Assembly (NCBI RefSeq): GCF_024459955.1
Contig: NZ_JANFXK010000015.1
Location: 40,760-104,759, forward strand
Origin: Anaerovorax odorimutans
GTDB taxonomy: Bacteria > Bacillota > Clostridia > Peptostreptococcales > Anaerovoracaceae
Reading direction: 5' to 3'
DNA: 64,000 bases
Below, piece by piece: positions 39,730 through 47,469 of this stretch; the stretch's first letter is position 1, and every line of letters starts with the position of its first letter. A model generated the notes under the pieces. The model did no database searches and was not told where the DNA came from. It was given only the letters and a program-made list of their open reading frames with translations. The translations under genes were made by a program, and so were the position numbers.

Positions 39730-39840
39730 AAGGCACCTTTTACTTACATGTGGGAGTTGCACCCACCGTCTTCGGGTTAGAAACCCGACGCTTCCTAGTG
39801 AGCAAATGTAGTCTTATGTATTGCTTGCTGTAGGTGCCTT
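39730..39840 (-). ncRNA. Bacterial Y RNA (YrlA-type) with tRNA-like domain
   Basis: A 111-nt element on the minus strand, directly upstream of the Ro gene. Its ends form a perfect nine-base stem (AAGGCACCT/AGGTGCCTT), the expected Ro-binding stem. Inside is a tRNA mimic: an acceptor-like stem (ACTACAT with ATGTAAGT, one bulge), a D-arm-like hairpin containing a GG loop, an anticodon-like hairpin (CGGGTT/AACCCG) and a T-arm (GTGGG, loop TGCAACT, CCCAC). It is not a tRNA: there is no seven-base acceptor with CCA, and the anticodon stem is too long. Position and fold together make a Y RNA very likely. Confidence 0.82.
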
Positions 39841-39847
39841 TTATTAC

Positions 39848-39930
39848 AAGACGCGGGTCGGACATCGCCTGATACGGCGATGGTTTTCTTTTCAAGAGAA
39901 AACAACTTAGCCAGTTGCTGTATGCGTCTT
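39848..39930 (-). ncRNA. Second structured RNA, cloverleaf-like
   Basis: 83 nt closed by a perfect seven-base stem (AAGACGC/GCGTCTT) contain three successive hairpins: CAACT/AGTTG, GTTTTCT/AGAAAAC and CATCGCC/GGCGATG. This is a four-way junction with tRNA-like dimensions. It lies eight bases upstream of the Y RNA, downstream of a promoter. It may be a second Y RNA or the 5' part of a composite RNA. I know no named family for it. Confidence 0.55.
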
Positions 39931-39939
39931 TGTAGGTAA

Positions 39940-39948
39940 ATCATACCA
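39940..39948 (-). promoter_or_regulatory. Extended -10 promoter for the Y RNA-Ro-RtcB transcript
   Basis: TGGTATGAT on the minus strand is an extended -10 element, nine to ten bases before the first RNA stem. I see no convincing -35, which fits an activator-dependent promoter. The WYL proteins are obvious candidates. Confidence 0.5.
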
Positions 39949-39970
39949 GAGGTCTGCCCGCTTATCATGG

Positions 39971-40010
39971 AAAAAAAGTTGCGAACTCTATTTGAATTCG
40001 CAGTTTTTTT
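39971..40010 (-). terminator. Terminator after the WYL genes
   Basis: A nine-base stem (TGCGAATTC with GAGTTCGCA, one G-U pair) overlaps the stop codon of the downstream WYL gene and is followed by ACTTTTTTT. A T-run on the other strand makes it potentially bidirectional. It separates the regulators from the RNA-Ro-RtcB transcript. Confidence 0.8.
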
Positions 40011-40740
40011 CGATCAATGTTTTCTGTTTTTGCAGTCGTTCTTTTATTTGAGCGATAAACCCGTTTGGTGATAAAACTTTTACCAAAGGCCCGAAGGACA
40101 TGACACGAATCAAAAGCTCGGTTTCATCGTCCTTGTCATAATATAGGGTGAGCCGGTATCTGTCCGCCTCTATCCGCTCCGTTTCCTTTTGCAGATGGGA
40201 AAAGTGAAGCATCACCCGTTCCAGAGCATTGCGCTCATCCTGCACTTCCAGTACCAGCGCCTCCTTTTGCAGAACCGGCGGCTTGTACCCATCCTCGCTG
40301 TAAGGCTCCAAAAGACTGCACGTCTCAATTCTCGCCAGATTGATGGTCATAACGTTTCTCGGAGAAGTGGTTATCATGCGAAACTTATCATCCTTTAATG
40401 AGTATTCCAGCCAGTAAGGAACGCATACCCAGGAATGGCTTTTGCCCCTGTGCCCGGTAAAATTGATGCGCAGCAGCCGCTTCTGCCTGAAAGCGTTCAG
40501 CACAGTCCGGAAATTTCCGATATACGCTTGGCTTTCATAAGGATCGCCATCGCAGTATTGGTCAAACCAGACGAACATATCGGGCGTAAAAAGCGCAGGC
40601 ACGGTAACGAGGCTTTCAGAAAAAGCTTTCTCCATTATGAGCTCCGTCATCTTTTCATCGGTCAGCTTTCCTAAAACAGCTTCTTTGAGCACAGCGGCTG
40701 TCACATTGAAATAGCTCCCGTATATTTCATGAAACATCAT
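39988..40740 (-). CDS. WYL-domain regulator (short)
   Basis: 250 residues from ATG 40740 (GGAGGTGGC site), overlapping the previous gene. The first 75 residues are helical. The WYL core includes LLRINFTGHRGKSHSWVCVP and Tyr-Trp-Leu-Glu-Tyr-Ser-Leu-Lys-Asp-Asp-Lys-Phe-Arg, with a C-terminal WCX-like part. I see no clear N-terminal winged HTH, so it may act as partner or ligand sensor of the longer WYL protein. WYL domains bind nucleic acid or nucleotide ligands. Directly upstream of the Y RNA-Ro-RtcB genes. Confidence 0.8.
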   Translation of the reverse strand: MMFHEIYGSYFNVTAAVLKEAVLGKLTDEKMTELIMEKAFSESLVTVPALFTPDMFVWFDQYCDGDPYESQAYIGNFRTVLNAFRQKRLLRINFTGHRGKSHSWVCVPYWLEYSLKDDKFRMITTSPRNVMTINLARIETCSLLEPYSEDGYKPPVLQKEALVLEVQDERNALERVMLHFSHLQKETERIEADRYRLTLYYDKDDETELLIRVMSFGPLVKVLSPNGFIAQIKERLQKQKTLIEKNCEFK

Positions 40741-41971
40741 CGCCGCCACCTCCGTACATCTCTTCCATCTGCCGCAGATCGCTATAAAAAGTCTCGGTCA
40801 CATAGGAATTGCTGCATTCCAGCTTTATAATCCGGCCGATGAAGGTCCTCAGCCAGGGCAGCATCTCCGTGGCATCGTAGACATCGGCAGTAAAACGATA
40901 TGTAACCGCATCGATTCTTTCAACACGACCGTTTCGCTTCTCACGCTCCAGCCTGCTGACGATAAAGGCTTCCCCCTCCTCTGCGCGAATGGTCATCTCA
41001 ATATGGTCCAGGCTGTCATTTCTGCCGGTGGAAACACCCCACAGGTGCTTGGAAAATGTTTCGCAGCCTTTCAGATAATCCTCATACTGCGCTTCTACAG
41101 GTCCGGCTTTTGTTTTTTTAATGCTGTCCAATCTGAAAAACATCCGCTTATCAAAACGGTAGTCATTTGCGAGCAAATAATACCTTCCGTTCTGGGTGCT
41201 GGCATAAATCTTTAAAGGCAGAACATGGTACTGGCGCTTTTCTTTCATGCGTTTGCCGTGAACCGTGATGTACAGCGTTCTTTTTTCACCCATGGCCGCA
41301 AGGCACTCATAGAGGATCTGGCTGTCCAGAGCCTGCAGAATATAGTGGTGTTTGAACCTGAAATATTCCGGCACCTCTTCGTATTTGTCCAGCAGATAGG
41401 AGCCGATCACACCCAAAGGAGCCGCTTCTGAGAAAAAGGCGGCGGCCTCTTTCCAGCTGTCCGGGTCCACAGAGCTTTGCGCAAGCCGGTAAATCTTCTC
41501 TCGGCCCCGTTTGGAGCAGCACAGCAGACCGAGCTTTTCGTATTCTTTCAGCTTCTTGCGCACCGTTGACTCATCGGGCAGATCTTCCTCATCAAAAATA
41601 CCCAGATATATGTCACTGATGCAATCTGTAATTTCACGGGCGGATTTTGCGCTGCCATCGGACAGCAGGTCGAGTAAATAGAAATGAAGCTTTATATCGT
41701 TGTTGGTAAAGCTCTTGGCTTTGAAGGCCTTGTACAGGGGATTGTGGGCGACCGTTCTGCTGTCAACGGAAAGAAATATGTTTTTCCCGTTTGCGTCCTG
41801 GCGAAAGGACATGTAATCCTCCAGCCAGCTTTCGATGCGGCGGCGTTCATTGTCGTAGCTGCGGGCACTCTTGGCCTTATATTCTTCACGGCTTTTAAAT
41901 CCGTAAACATAGAACTCCCGCATGTAATCCCGCACACGTTCAAAATTTTTAATAAGCTCACTGTATGCCAT
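40727..41971 (-). CDS. WYL-domain regulator with HTH
   Basis: 414 residues from ATG 41971 (GGAGGTGAGG site). A winged-helix-like region at about 95-165 contains Asp-Glu-Ser-Thr-Val-Arg-Lys-Lys-Leu-Lys-Glu-Tyr. The WYL domain (about 230-310) has HVLPLKIYASTQNGRYYLLA and Asn-Asp-Tyr-Arg-Phe-Asp, followed by a WCX domain (EMTIRAEEGEAFIVSRLERE). It likely senses damaged RNA or a nucleotide and controls the locus, by analogy with RtcR for other rtc operons. The pair of WYL genes overlaps by 14 bases. Confidence 0.87.
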   Translation of the reverse strand: MAYSELIKNFERVRDYMREFYVYGFKSREEYKAKSARSYDNERRRIESWLEDYMSFRQDANGKNIFLSVDSRTVAHNPLYKAFKAKSFTNNDIKLHFYLLDLLSDGSAKSAREITDCISDIYLGIFDEEDLPDESTVRKKLKEYEKLGLLCCSKRGREKIYRLAQSSVDPDSWKEAAAFFSEAAPLGVIGSYLLDKYEEVPEYFRFKHHYILQALDSQILYECLAAMGEKRTLYITVHGKRMKEKRQYHVLPLKIYASTQNGRYYLLANDYRFDKRMFFRLDSIKKTKAGPVEAQYEDYLKGCETFSKHLWGVSTGRNDSLDHIEMTIRAEEGEAFIVSRLEREKRNGRVERIDAVTYRFTADVYDATEMLPWLRTFIGRIIKLECSNSYVTETFYSDLRQMEEMYGGGGDDVS

Positions 41972-42362
41972 GGCCCTCACCTCCGGATACTAGTTTATCA
42001 CACTCTTACGGGGTATAGGAAGGCAGATCGGGACTTTTGCTTTGGAATTGGTTCCCGGCGTTTATGCATATGAGTATCGGATCCCCCCACCTACAAAAAA
42101 TGGAAAAACGTGTACAATATTGTAAAAGAGTACAATTTGTATACGTTAAATTGGCCAGTTCCTATAAAAAAGTGCTGATTTTAATCAGAAACCATGCTTA
42201 AATCGGTAATATTGAATCAAATTTTACAAAATCAGGAAATCCGCTCTCAAAAAACGTGTACAAAATCCAGTTTTATTAGATTTTGTACATGTTTTGGAAA
42301 ATTAAGGAACGCTTAACCGCTCTGATTACCCGAACATTTTCCGCTCCGCCCTGCGCCATGCC
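41972..42362. promoter_or_regulatory. Intergenic region with repeated GTACAA/TTGTAC operators
   Basis: This gap upstream of the WYL genes has no gene. An inverted repeat with arms 42107-42117 and 42137-42147 (AACGTGTACAA and TTGTATACGTT) and another with arms 42254-42267 and 42279-42292 (around GTACAAAATC and GATTTTGTAC) share the GTACAA/TTGTAC core. A further GTACAA lies at 42130. They look like operators for a dimeric regulator, probably WYL autoregulation. The second could also be a terminator stem. Confidence 0.5.
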
Positions 42363-43253
42363 CTATTCCGGAAAGGAAATATAAATGCTCAGCACTCCCT
42401 CCTGATACCGTGCTCCGATGGACCCGCCCATCTGCTCTGTGAGCATTTTCGCGATCGACAGCCCCAGCCCGGTGGAGCTTTTAGCTGTTTCCACCGTATA
42501 AAAACGGTCGAACATTTTTCCCACCTCCAGTTCATCCAGCGAGGGAGCATGGTTGGAAAATATGATTTCCCCGTTTTCCCGCAGGTGGATGCGCAGATCA
42601 CCGGCGCTGTATTTAATCGCATTGCTGATGACATTTCCGAAAATGCGGGACAAGGCGTTTTTATTGAGGCAGCGCCTTACCTTTTGCTCTGGCATAGAGA
42701 TCTCCGGCGTAATCCGGCACCCCTTCAATGCCGCGTAGTAGGCGGAAAGGCTCTCTTCCAGCACATCGTTGAGGGCAATTTCGTCACAGGGCAGATCCTC
42801 TGCGGAAGAAGCGGCGATGGTATAGCGGAAAAGCTCTTCCATCAATTGTTTCAGGGCTTCGGTACGGTTTTCGATCACATCCAGATAGCGGGCAACCGCC
42901 TCTGTCGTTTCCTCTTTTCTCAAAAGCTCCAGATATCCGCAGATGGCTGTCAGAGGAGTCCGCAGATCGTGGGAAATATTGGTGATCGCTTCCTTGAGTT
43001 CCATGTCTCCCTGTTGAAAACGAAGTCTTTCCCTGCGCAGCTGACGAAGCTGGACGTTGATGCCGGCTGCCAATTCCCGCATCCGCCGGTCCCTGCTGGA
43101 AAGATCGATCAGCGTATTGGTTTCGGTCATGAGCCTGTCGGCAAAAGCCTCTTCAATTTCCCTGGCTGATTTGCGCAGCAAATACACCTTTATTAAAAGA
43201 AACACAATGCAAAGTGTAAGCAGCCCGATCAGGACCCATAACCAGATTTCCAT
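42363..43253 (-). CDS. Sensor histidine kinase
   Basis: 296 residues from ATG 43253 (AAAGGAG site); an extension to 43352 overlaps the permease gene. One N-terminal membrane helix (IWLWVLIGLLTLCIVFLLI) is followed by a short linker, the HisKA box ITNISHDLRTPLTAICGYLE with the phospho-His, and an HATPase domain (Asn-Val-Ile-Ser-Asn-Ala-Ile-Lys-Tyr-Ser N box; Thr-Gly-Leu-Gly-Leu-Ser-Ile-Ala-Lys). It lacks an extracellular sensor, like kinases that sense through an ABC transporter. It forms a unit with the ABC genes and response regulator. Confidence 0.92.
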   Translation of the reverse strand: MEIWLWVLIGLLTLCIVFLLIKVYLLRKSAREIEEAFADRLMTETNTLIDLSSRDRRMRELAAGINVQLRQLRRERLRFQQGDMELKEAITNISHDLRTPLTAICGYLELLRKEETTEAVARYLDVIENRTEALKQLMEELFRYTIAASSAEDLPCDEIALNDVLEESLSAYYAALKGCRITPEISMPEQKVRRCLNKNALSRIFGNVISNAIKYSAGDLRIHLRENGEIIFSNHAPSLDELEVGKMFDRFYTVETAKSSTGLGLSIAKMLTEQMGGSIGARYQEGVLSIYISFPE

Positions 43254-43264
43254 AAAAAACTCCT

Positions 43265-44098
43265 TTACTTGATATCCTTTCTTCGGAAGACAAGGATTCC
43301 CGCGCCAGTAGTGATAACCGTTATCGCCAGCGAATAAAGGGACATCCGCCATGTATGAGCAGCACCCATGCTTGCGTACTCAAGTGCCTGTCCTGTGGGA
43401 AGGATCTCCAGAACCGTCTCATACACTTCCCTTTTTGTTCCCGAAACATAACGGGGGTTCGGTATCGTCTCTCCGCTTTGAACAACTCCCGAATCATTGG
43501 TAAAGCTATAGCCTTCATAGGTCGGCGGAGCATTGAGTATATTGGCAATGCTGATCGCCGCAAAGAGCAGCGCAAAGATGCCAACGATCGCCACAACCGC
43601 AGCAAACGCCTTATTCTGGATCAGCATGGATACCAGTGTAAATATGGCGGTCAGGGCAAGAACCATAATCAGACTGCCCAATAAGGTAAGTACAATGATT
43701 TTCCCATCCGCTGAAAAGGTCCCCAAAAGCGGCATACCCAGGCCGATTGCCGGGATCAGATACGCCAGCACCATCAAAAATCCCGCAGAAATACATACGA
43801 TTAAATTAGCCAGATAAATGCCAGGTCTCGTGTGGCCGACGATCAGCTTATTGCGCATGGTTCCGTCGCTGTATTCAGTACCCAGGTACAAACTGCAAAA
43901 TACAGCCGCCACAATACCCACTAATATCGTATATCCGAAAAGCAGATCGTCCGGTGCGATCTGAGTCCCGTCCCTTTGCATATCCAGATAATTTCTGATG
44001 ATAATATAGGCGCCGAAGACAAACATAACCAGCATGCCCAGCCAAAAAACCTTATCTTTTTTCAGGCGTGTGAAATTCGCCGCTAACAACCTATTCAT
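43265..44098 (-). CDS. ABC-2 type permease
   Basis: 277 residues from ATG 44098 (GGAGGTGGC site, overlapping the ATPase stop). Six membrane segments include FWLGMLVMFVFGAYIIIRNY near the start and a final pair at the C-terminus, with an extracellular loop between segments 5 and 6. It forms the membrane part of an exporter with the adjacent ATPase. Such operons typically give resistance to antimicrobial peptides or lantibiotics. Confidence 0.88.
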   Translation of the reverse strand: MNRLLAANFTRLKKDKVFWLGMLVMFVFGAYIIIRNYLDMQRDGTQIAPDDLLFGYTILVGIVAAVFCSLYLGTEYSDGTMRNKLIVGHTRPGIYLANLIVCISAGFLMVLAYLIPAIGLGMPLLGTFSADGKIIVLTLLGSLIMVLALTAIFTLVSMLIQNKAFAAVVAIVGIFALLFAAISIANILNAPPTYEGYSFTNDSGVVQSGETIPNPRYVSGTKREVYETVLEILPTGQALEYASMGAAHTWRMSLYSLAITVITTGAGILVFRRKDIK

Positions 44099-45005
44099 GT
44101 TCGCCACCTCCGATCAGATTCACATAATAGCTTTCCAGACTTTCCTCCCTCTCATCGATGGAGCGCACTTCACAGTGTTCCGTTGCCAGGGCCAGGGTCA
44201 GCTCCGTAATATTGATTTTATCAAAGATATCCGCCTGCGTATCAGAAAGGATCTTGTATTCCACCTTCATGCTGTCCAAAACCCAGGACAGCGCTTTTGT
44301 ATCGGAAACCTCTATGCGGACGCATTTCCTGCACGCCGCATCCAGTTCCTGGGCGCTGATCTCCTTCACAATATGCCCGCTATCGATAAAGCCGTAATGG
44401 GTTGCCAGCCGGGACAGCTCATCTAGGATGTGGCTGGATATCAGCACGGTGATCTGCCTTTTGCGATTCAGCTCCAGAATCAGCTCACGCATCTCGATGA
44501 TTCCCTGGGGGTCCAGGCCGTTGGCCGGTTCATCCAGAACCAGAAAGTCCGGGTCTCCTGCCAGAGCAATGGCAATTCCCAGTCTCTGACGCATACCAAG
44601 AGAAAAATTCTTCGCCTTCTTTTTGCCGGTATTTTCAAGCCCCACCAGCTTTAAGAGTTCCGGTATCCCTTCAAAAGACGGCAGCCCGAGAATGCGATAC
44701 TGCTCTTTCAAATTTTCCTCCGCTGTCATATCCAAATACAGGGACGGCGTTTCCACCACAGCGCCCATTCTCCTCCGGGCCTTTGCGATTTCCTTATCCG
44801 CGCTATCCATGCCGTACAGCCTGTAGCTTCCTGCCGTCGCTTTTTGAAGCCCGCAGATCAAACGGATCAAAGTCGTTTTTCCGGCTCCGTTTTTCCCGAC
44901 AAATCCATAGATGGCTCCCTTGGGAATGTGCATGGTGCACTCGTTGAGCGCTTTAAAATGTCCGTAATGTTTGCTCAAAGCATCTGTAGTCAAGACATAG
45001 TCCAT
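44091..45005 (-). CDS. ABC transporter ATP-binding protein
   Basis: 304 residues from ATG 45005 (AAGGAGGTTG site). Walker A Gly-Lys-Asn-Gly-Ala-Gly-Lys-Thr-Thr, signature NFSLGMRQRLGIAIALAG, Walker B FLVLDEPANGLDP, and switch His in Ser-Ser-His-Ile-Leu. The C-terminal 90 residues are the extra domain of bacitracin/lantibiotic-type ATPases. It powers the ABC-2 permease next to it. Confidence 0.94.
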   Translation of the reverse strand: MDYVLTTDALSKHYGHFKALNECTMHIPKGAIYGFVGKNGAGKTTLIRLICGLQKATAGSYRLYGMDSADKEIAKARRRMGAVVETPSLYLDMTAEENLKEQYRILGLPSFEGIPELLKLVGLENTGKKKAKNFSLGMRQRLGIAIALAGDPDFLVLDEPANGLDPQGIIEMRELILELNRKRQITVLISSHILDELSRLATHYGFIDSGHIVKEISAQELDAACRKCVRIEVSDTKALSWVLDSMKVEYKILSDTQADIFDKINITELTLALATEHCEVRSIDEREESLESYYVNLIGGGEHE

Positions 45006-45093
45006 AAATTCAACCTCCTTTTTCATTACAGACATTCTAGCGGATGAAGGTTAAGAAAGCGGTTAAGAAAAAAGTTAAGAAACCGTAAAGATT

Positions 45094-45774
45094 CTAAGCC
45101 TCTTTCATTTTAAAACCGATTCCCCATACGGCTTCAATATAGTCCTTTTCGCCGGCCTGCCGCAGTTTCTTTCGCAGATTGCTCACATGAACCTTCAAAG
45201 AGCTTTCCATACAGTCGGGCGTATCCTCACTGATCCGCTCCAATATAGAAGACTTGGTAATCACCTGTGAGGGATTTTGCATCAGAAGCTTTAAAATCGC
45301 ATACTCCGTTTTGGTCAGACGAACCGCATGGCCGCTGACATGGACTGCATGGGCCTTTGTATCCATGCTGATATCATCAAATCGCAAAAGGCCGGAAGGT
45401 TCCTGAAAAGAAGCGTTTCTCAGCTGTACGGCGATTCTTGCCAGAAGCTCTTTTGTGTCAAAGGGTTTTGTGACATAATCCGCCGCTCCCTCCAGCAGCA
45501 GCTTTACCTTATTATCCACGTCCACCTTCGCGCTGACGACGATCACGGGAATCCCTCTGATTTCAGCCAGCACCTCATCGCCATTGATCCCCGGGAGCAT
45601 GAGATCCAGCAGAACCAGATCCGGGCGCCGGGCGGATAAAACCAGCAGGGCTTCGGTCCCGGAATACGCTCTGGACACGCCGTAGCCTTCTGCGGTCAGC
45701 ACTTCCTCCAGCATATTTCCGATAGTTACATCATCATCAATAATCAATATATGTTTGATTGGAACCACCTCCAA
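45094..45774 (-). CDS. OmpR-family response regulator
   Basis: 226 residues. Receiver domain with acidic Ile-Ile-Asp-Asp-Asp, phospho-Asp in LVLLDLMLPGINGDE, Thr/Ser switch and Lys in Asp-Tyr-Val-Thr-Lys-Pro. Winged-helix output domain with RLTKTEYAILKLLMQNPSQV and a C-terminal VHVSNLRKKLRQ. The start is unclear: TTG 45774 or the GTG two codons on, both inside GGAGGTG. First gene of the four-gene operon with the ABC transporter and kinase. Confidence 0.93.
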   Translation of the reverse strand: MEVVPIKHILIIDDDVTIGNMLEEVLTAEGYGVSRAYSGTEALLVLSARRPDLVLLDLMLPGINGDEVLAEIRGIPVIVVSAKVDVDNKVKLLLEGAADYVTKPFDTKELLARIAVQLRNASFQEPSGLLRFDDISMDTKAHAVHVSGHAVRLTKTEYAILKLLMQNPSQVITKSSILERISEDTPDCMESSLKVHVSNLRKKLRQAGEKDYIEAVWGIGFKMKEA

Positions 45775-45960
45775 AGTTTGTTCTGTTTCGCATTTAGTAT
45801 ATCATCATATTTTAAATGCCATGTGAAATTTTTATTTTTGGGACGCATCTTTCAGGATAATTTGTTAGAATAGTATTCGCACCTCTCAAAATCGTGCATC
45901 GAATGAGAGGATATGAATAAAACTTCATGGTATGCTGTTCTTACAGAAAAGGAGATTGAT

Positions 45961-46848
45961 ATGGACTGGCTCAAACGAATGAATGAAGCGCTCGAATACA
46001 TCGAAGACAACTTGGACGGTGAGATCGATTATGCGGTTATCGCCCGCAAGGCCTGCTGTTCGGTTTATCATTTTCAAAGGATATTTTCCTATATGGCAGA
46101 GGTACCGCTGTCGGAATATATCCGCCGCAGACGACTGTCCAAGGCAGCGTTTGATCTGCAGAATACCGATATGCGGGTCATCGATGTCGCTCTCAAGTAC
46201 AGCTACGATTCGCCGACTTCCTTTACAAGAGCTTTTCAAAAGCTGCACGGCATTACGCCGATCGCTGCCCGCGAAAAGGGAGCTCTGCTCAGGGCCTATC
46301 CGCCGATCGCTTTTCAAGTATCTATTAAAGGAGCAACTGCTATGAACTATAAAATTGAAGAAAAAGAAGCATTTCGCATTGTAGGTTTCAAGCTTTCCAC
46401 TACCATGGAAAACGATGCCTGCTATCAGGAGATCCCAAAGTTTTGGGGTGAGATCGCCGGGACCGGTAAAATAGGAAGCCTGGGCCCAATGATTAACAAG
46501 GAACCCTTTGGCATGTTGGGTGTCAGTGTCTGCGGCGAACCATTTGCCGATTCCAGCACCTTTAAATTCGACTATTACATCGCCGCCCCTTCCGATCAGG
46601 CTGCTGCCGATGGTATGGACGAGTTTATCGTACCTGCCGCCACCTGGGCTGTTTTCGAATGTATCGGCCCTATGCCGGGAGCAGTCCAGGAGATGCAGAA
46701 ACGAATCGCCACCGAATGGCTGCCCACCTCCGGCTACGAATACGGAGAAGCACCGGACATTGAAGTTTACTACGACGAAGACGGCTCTAAAGCCGATACC
46801 CGCAGCGAAATCTGGATTCCCATCGTCAAAAAATCCGATGCGAAGTAA
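45961..46848 (+). CDS. AraC-family regulator with GyrI-like effector domain
   Basis: 295 residues from ATG 45961 (AAAGGAG site); an in-frame ATG at 45913 is possible. The AraC HTH pair is at about 1-105: IARKACCSVYHFQRIFSYMA and Asp-Val-Ala-Leu-Lys-Tyr-Ser-Tyr-Asp-Ser-Pro-Thr-Ser-Phe-Thr-Arg-Ala-Phe. A GyrI/BmrR-like ligand-binding domain follows (about 135-290, with Ala-Thr-Trp-Ala-Val-Phe-Glu). This Rob/SoxS-like layout senses hydrophobic drugs. It is divergent from the two-component operon and may control drug efflux. Confidence 0.9.
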   Translation: MDWLKRMNEALEYIEDNLDGEIDYAVIARKACCSVYHFQRIFSYMAEVPLSEYIRRRRLSKAAFDLQNTDMRVIDVALKYSYDSPTSFTRAFQKLHGITPIAAREKGALLRAYPPIAFQVSIKGATAMNYKIEEKEAFRIVGFKLSTTMENDACYQEIPKFWGEIAGTGKIGSLGPMINKEPFGMLGVSVCGEPFADSSTFKFDYYIAAPSDQAAADGMDEFIVPAATWAVFECIGPMPGAVQEMQKRIATEWLPTSGYEYGEAPDIEVYYDEDGSKADTRSEIWIPIVKKSDAK

Positions 46849-47469
46849 GCTGTCATCGGGCAAATCCATTTATGGGGCTTTGGTTCCAAACCGGAAAGGC
46901 ATGGTTCTATGACCGGCCGTTTATATACGAAATAAATGTCAGCTAGACTTCGAAAAAAAGAACAAAACGATATTCCTTCTTAGACTCCCACGGGAAAATA
47001 AGGAGGAATATCGTTTTGTGCAATTATTTAAAGGTAAAATGATATTTTCAGGGAAGAGTGCGGGCGGGGCACAGGAAAAAATCAGGAAGGTTCTGGAAAA
47101 ACTATCAAAATAGCGCAACTGACTGTACTCAATTGATAATCCAGCATTTTTTCTTTTCCTGGATCACGGGGAAATATCAAAATCCTGGTATTTTCGAAAA
47201 GTTACCGCAGCCTGCAAAGTAACGCGCTAAAGCAATTCCGGATCTTTCATCGAAAAAACAGGAAAAAGCGGATCTTTTTTCAACGTTCCCTGCCCTTGCC
47301 GGTCAATTTTAAGTGGAAATTTTCCAAAACTAAACCCACAAAACCCGCAAACCCATAAGTTTCATCCGCTCTGGCCCAATTTCAAAGCAAAAAGCGCCAA
47401 GCCATCATTTTATATCCGCAACCTTATCTTCTCATCTTCTTGCCAGACTGTTTCAATTTCTTTCATCCT
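46849..47469. other. 621-base intergenic region with a 16-bp inverted repeat
   Basis: Perfect 16-base arms lie at 46962-46977 and 47004-47019 (ending AAGGAATATCGTTTTGT-like) with a 26-base loop. The right arm overlaps an AAGGAGG site and the start of a 31-codon frame at 47018. The remaining 350 bases, AT-rich and repetitive-looking, hold nothing I can name. Confidence 0.5.
47018..47113 (+). CDS. Possible 31-residue peptide with sequestered ribosome site
   Basis: GTG 47018 to TAG 47111-47113 with AAGGAGG eleven bases upstream. The peptide starts MQLFKGKMIFSGKSAGG and ends in a Lys-rich amphipathic helix (KIRKVLEKLSK). Its binding site and start are in the right arm of a 16-base hairpin, so translation would be repressed by RNA folding. 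No family recognised. It may be a relic. Confidence 0.3.
   Translation: MQLFKGKMIFSGKSAGGAQEKIRKVLEKLSK

Noticed and set aside
39730..39840. A genuine tRNA gene
   Set aside because: Although T- and D-arm mimics are clear, there is no standard seven-base acceptor with discriminator and CCA, and the anticodon-like stem is too long. Context with Ro makes it a Y RNA.
41972..42362. Additional Y RNA upstream of the WYL genes
   Set aside because: Inverted repeats share only the short GTACAA core and do not form a tRNA-like or closed multi-arm fold; operators are more likely.
45925..46869. Minus-strand frame opposite the AraC-family gene
   Set aside because: Antisense shadow of a clear AraC/GyrI regulator.
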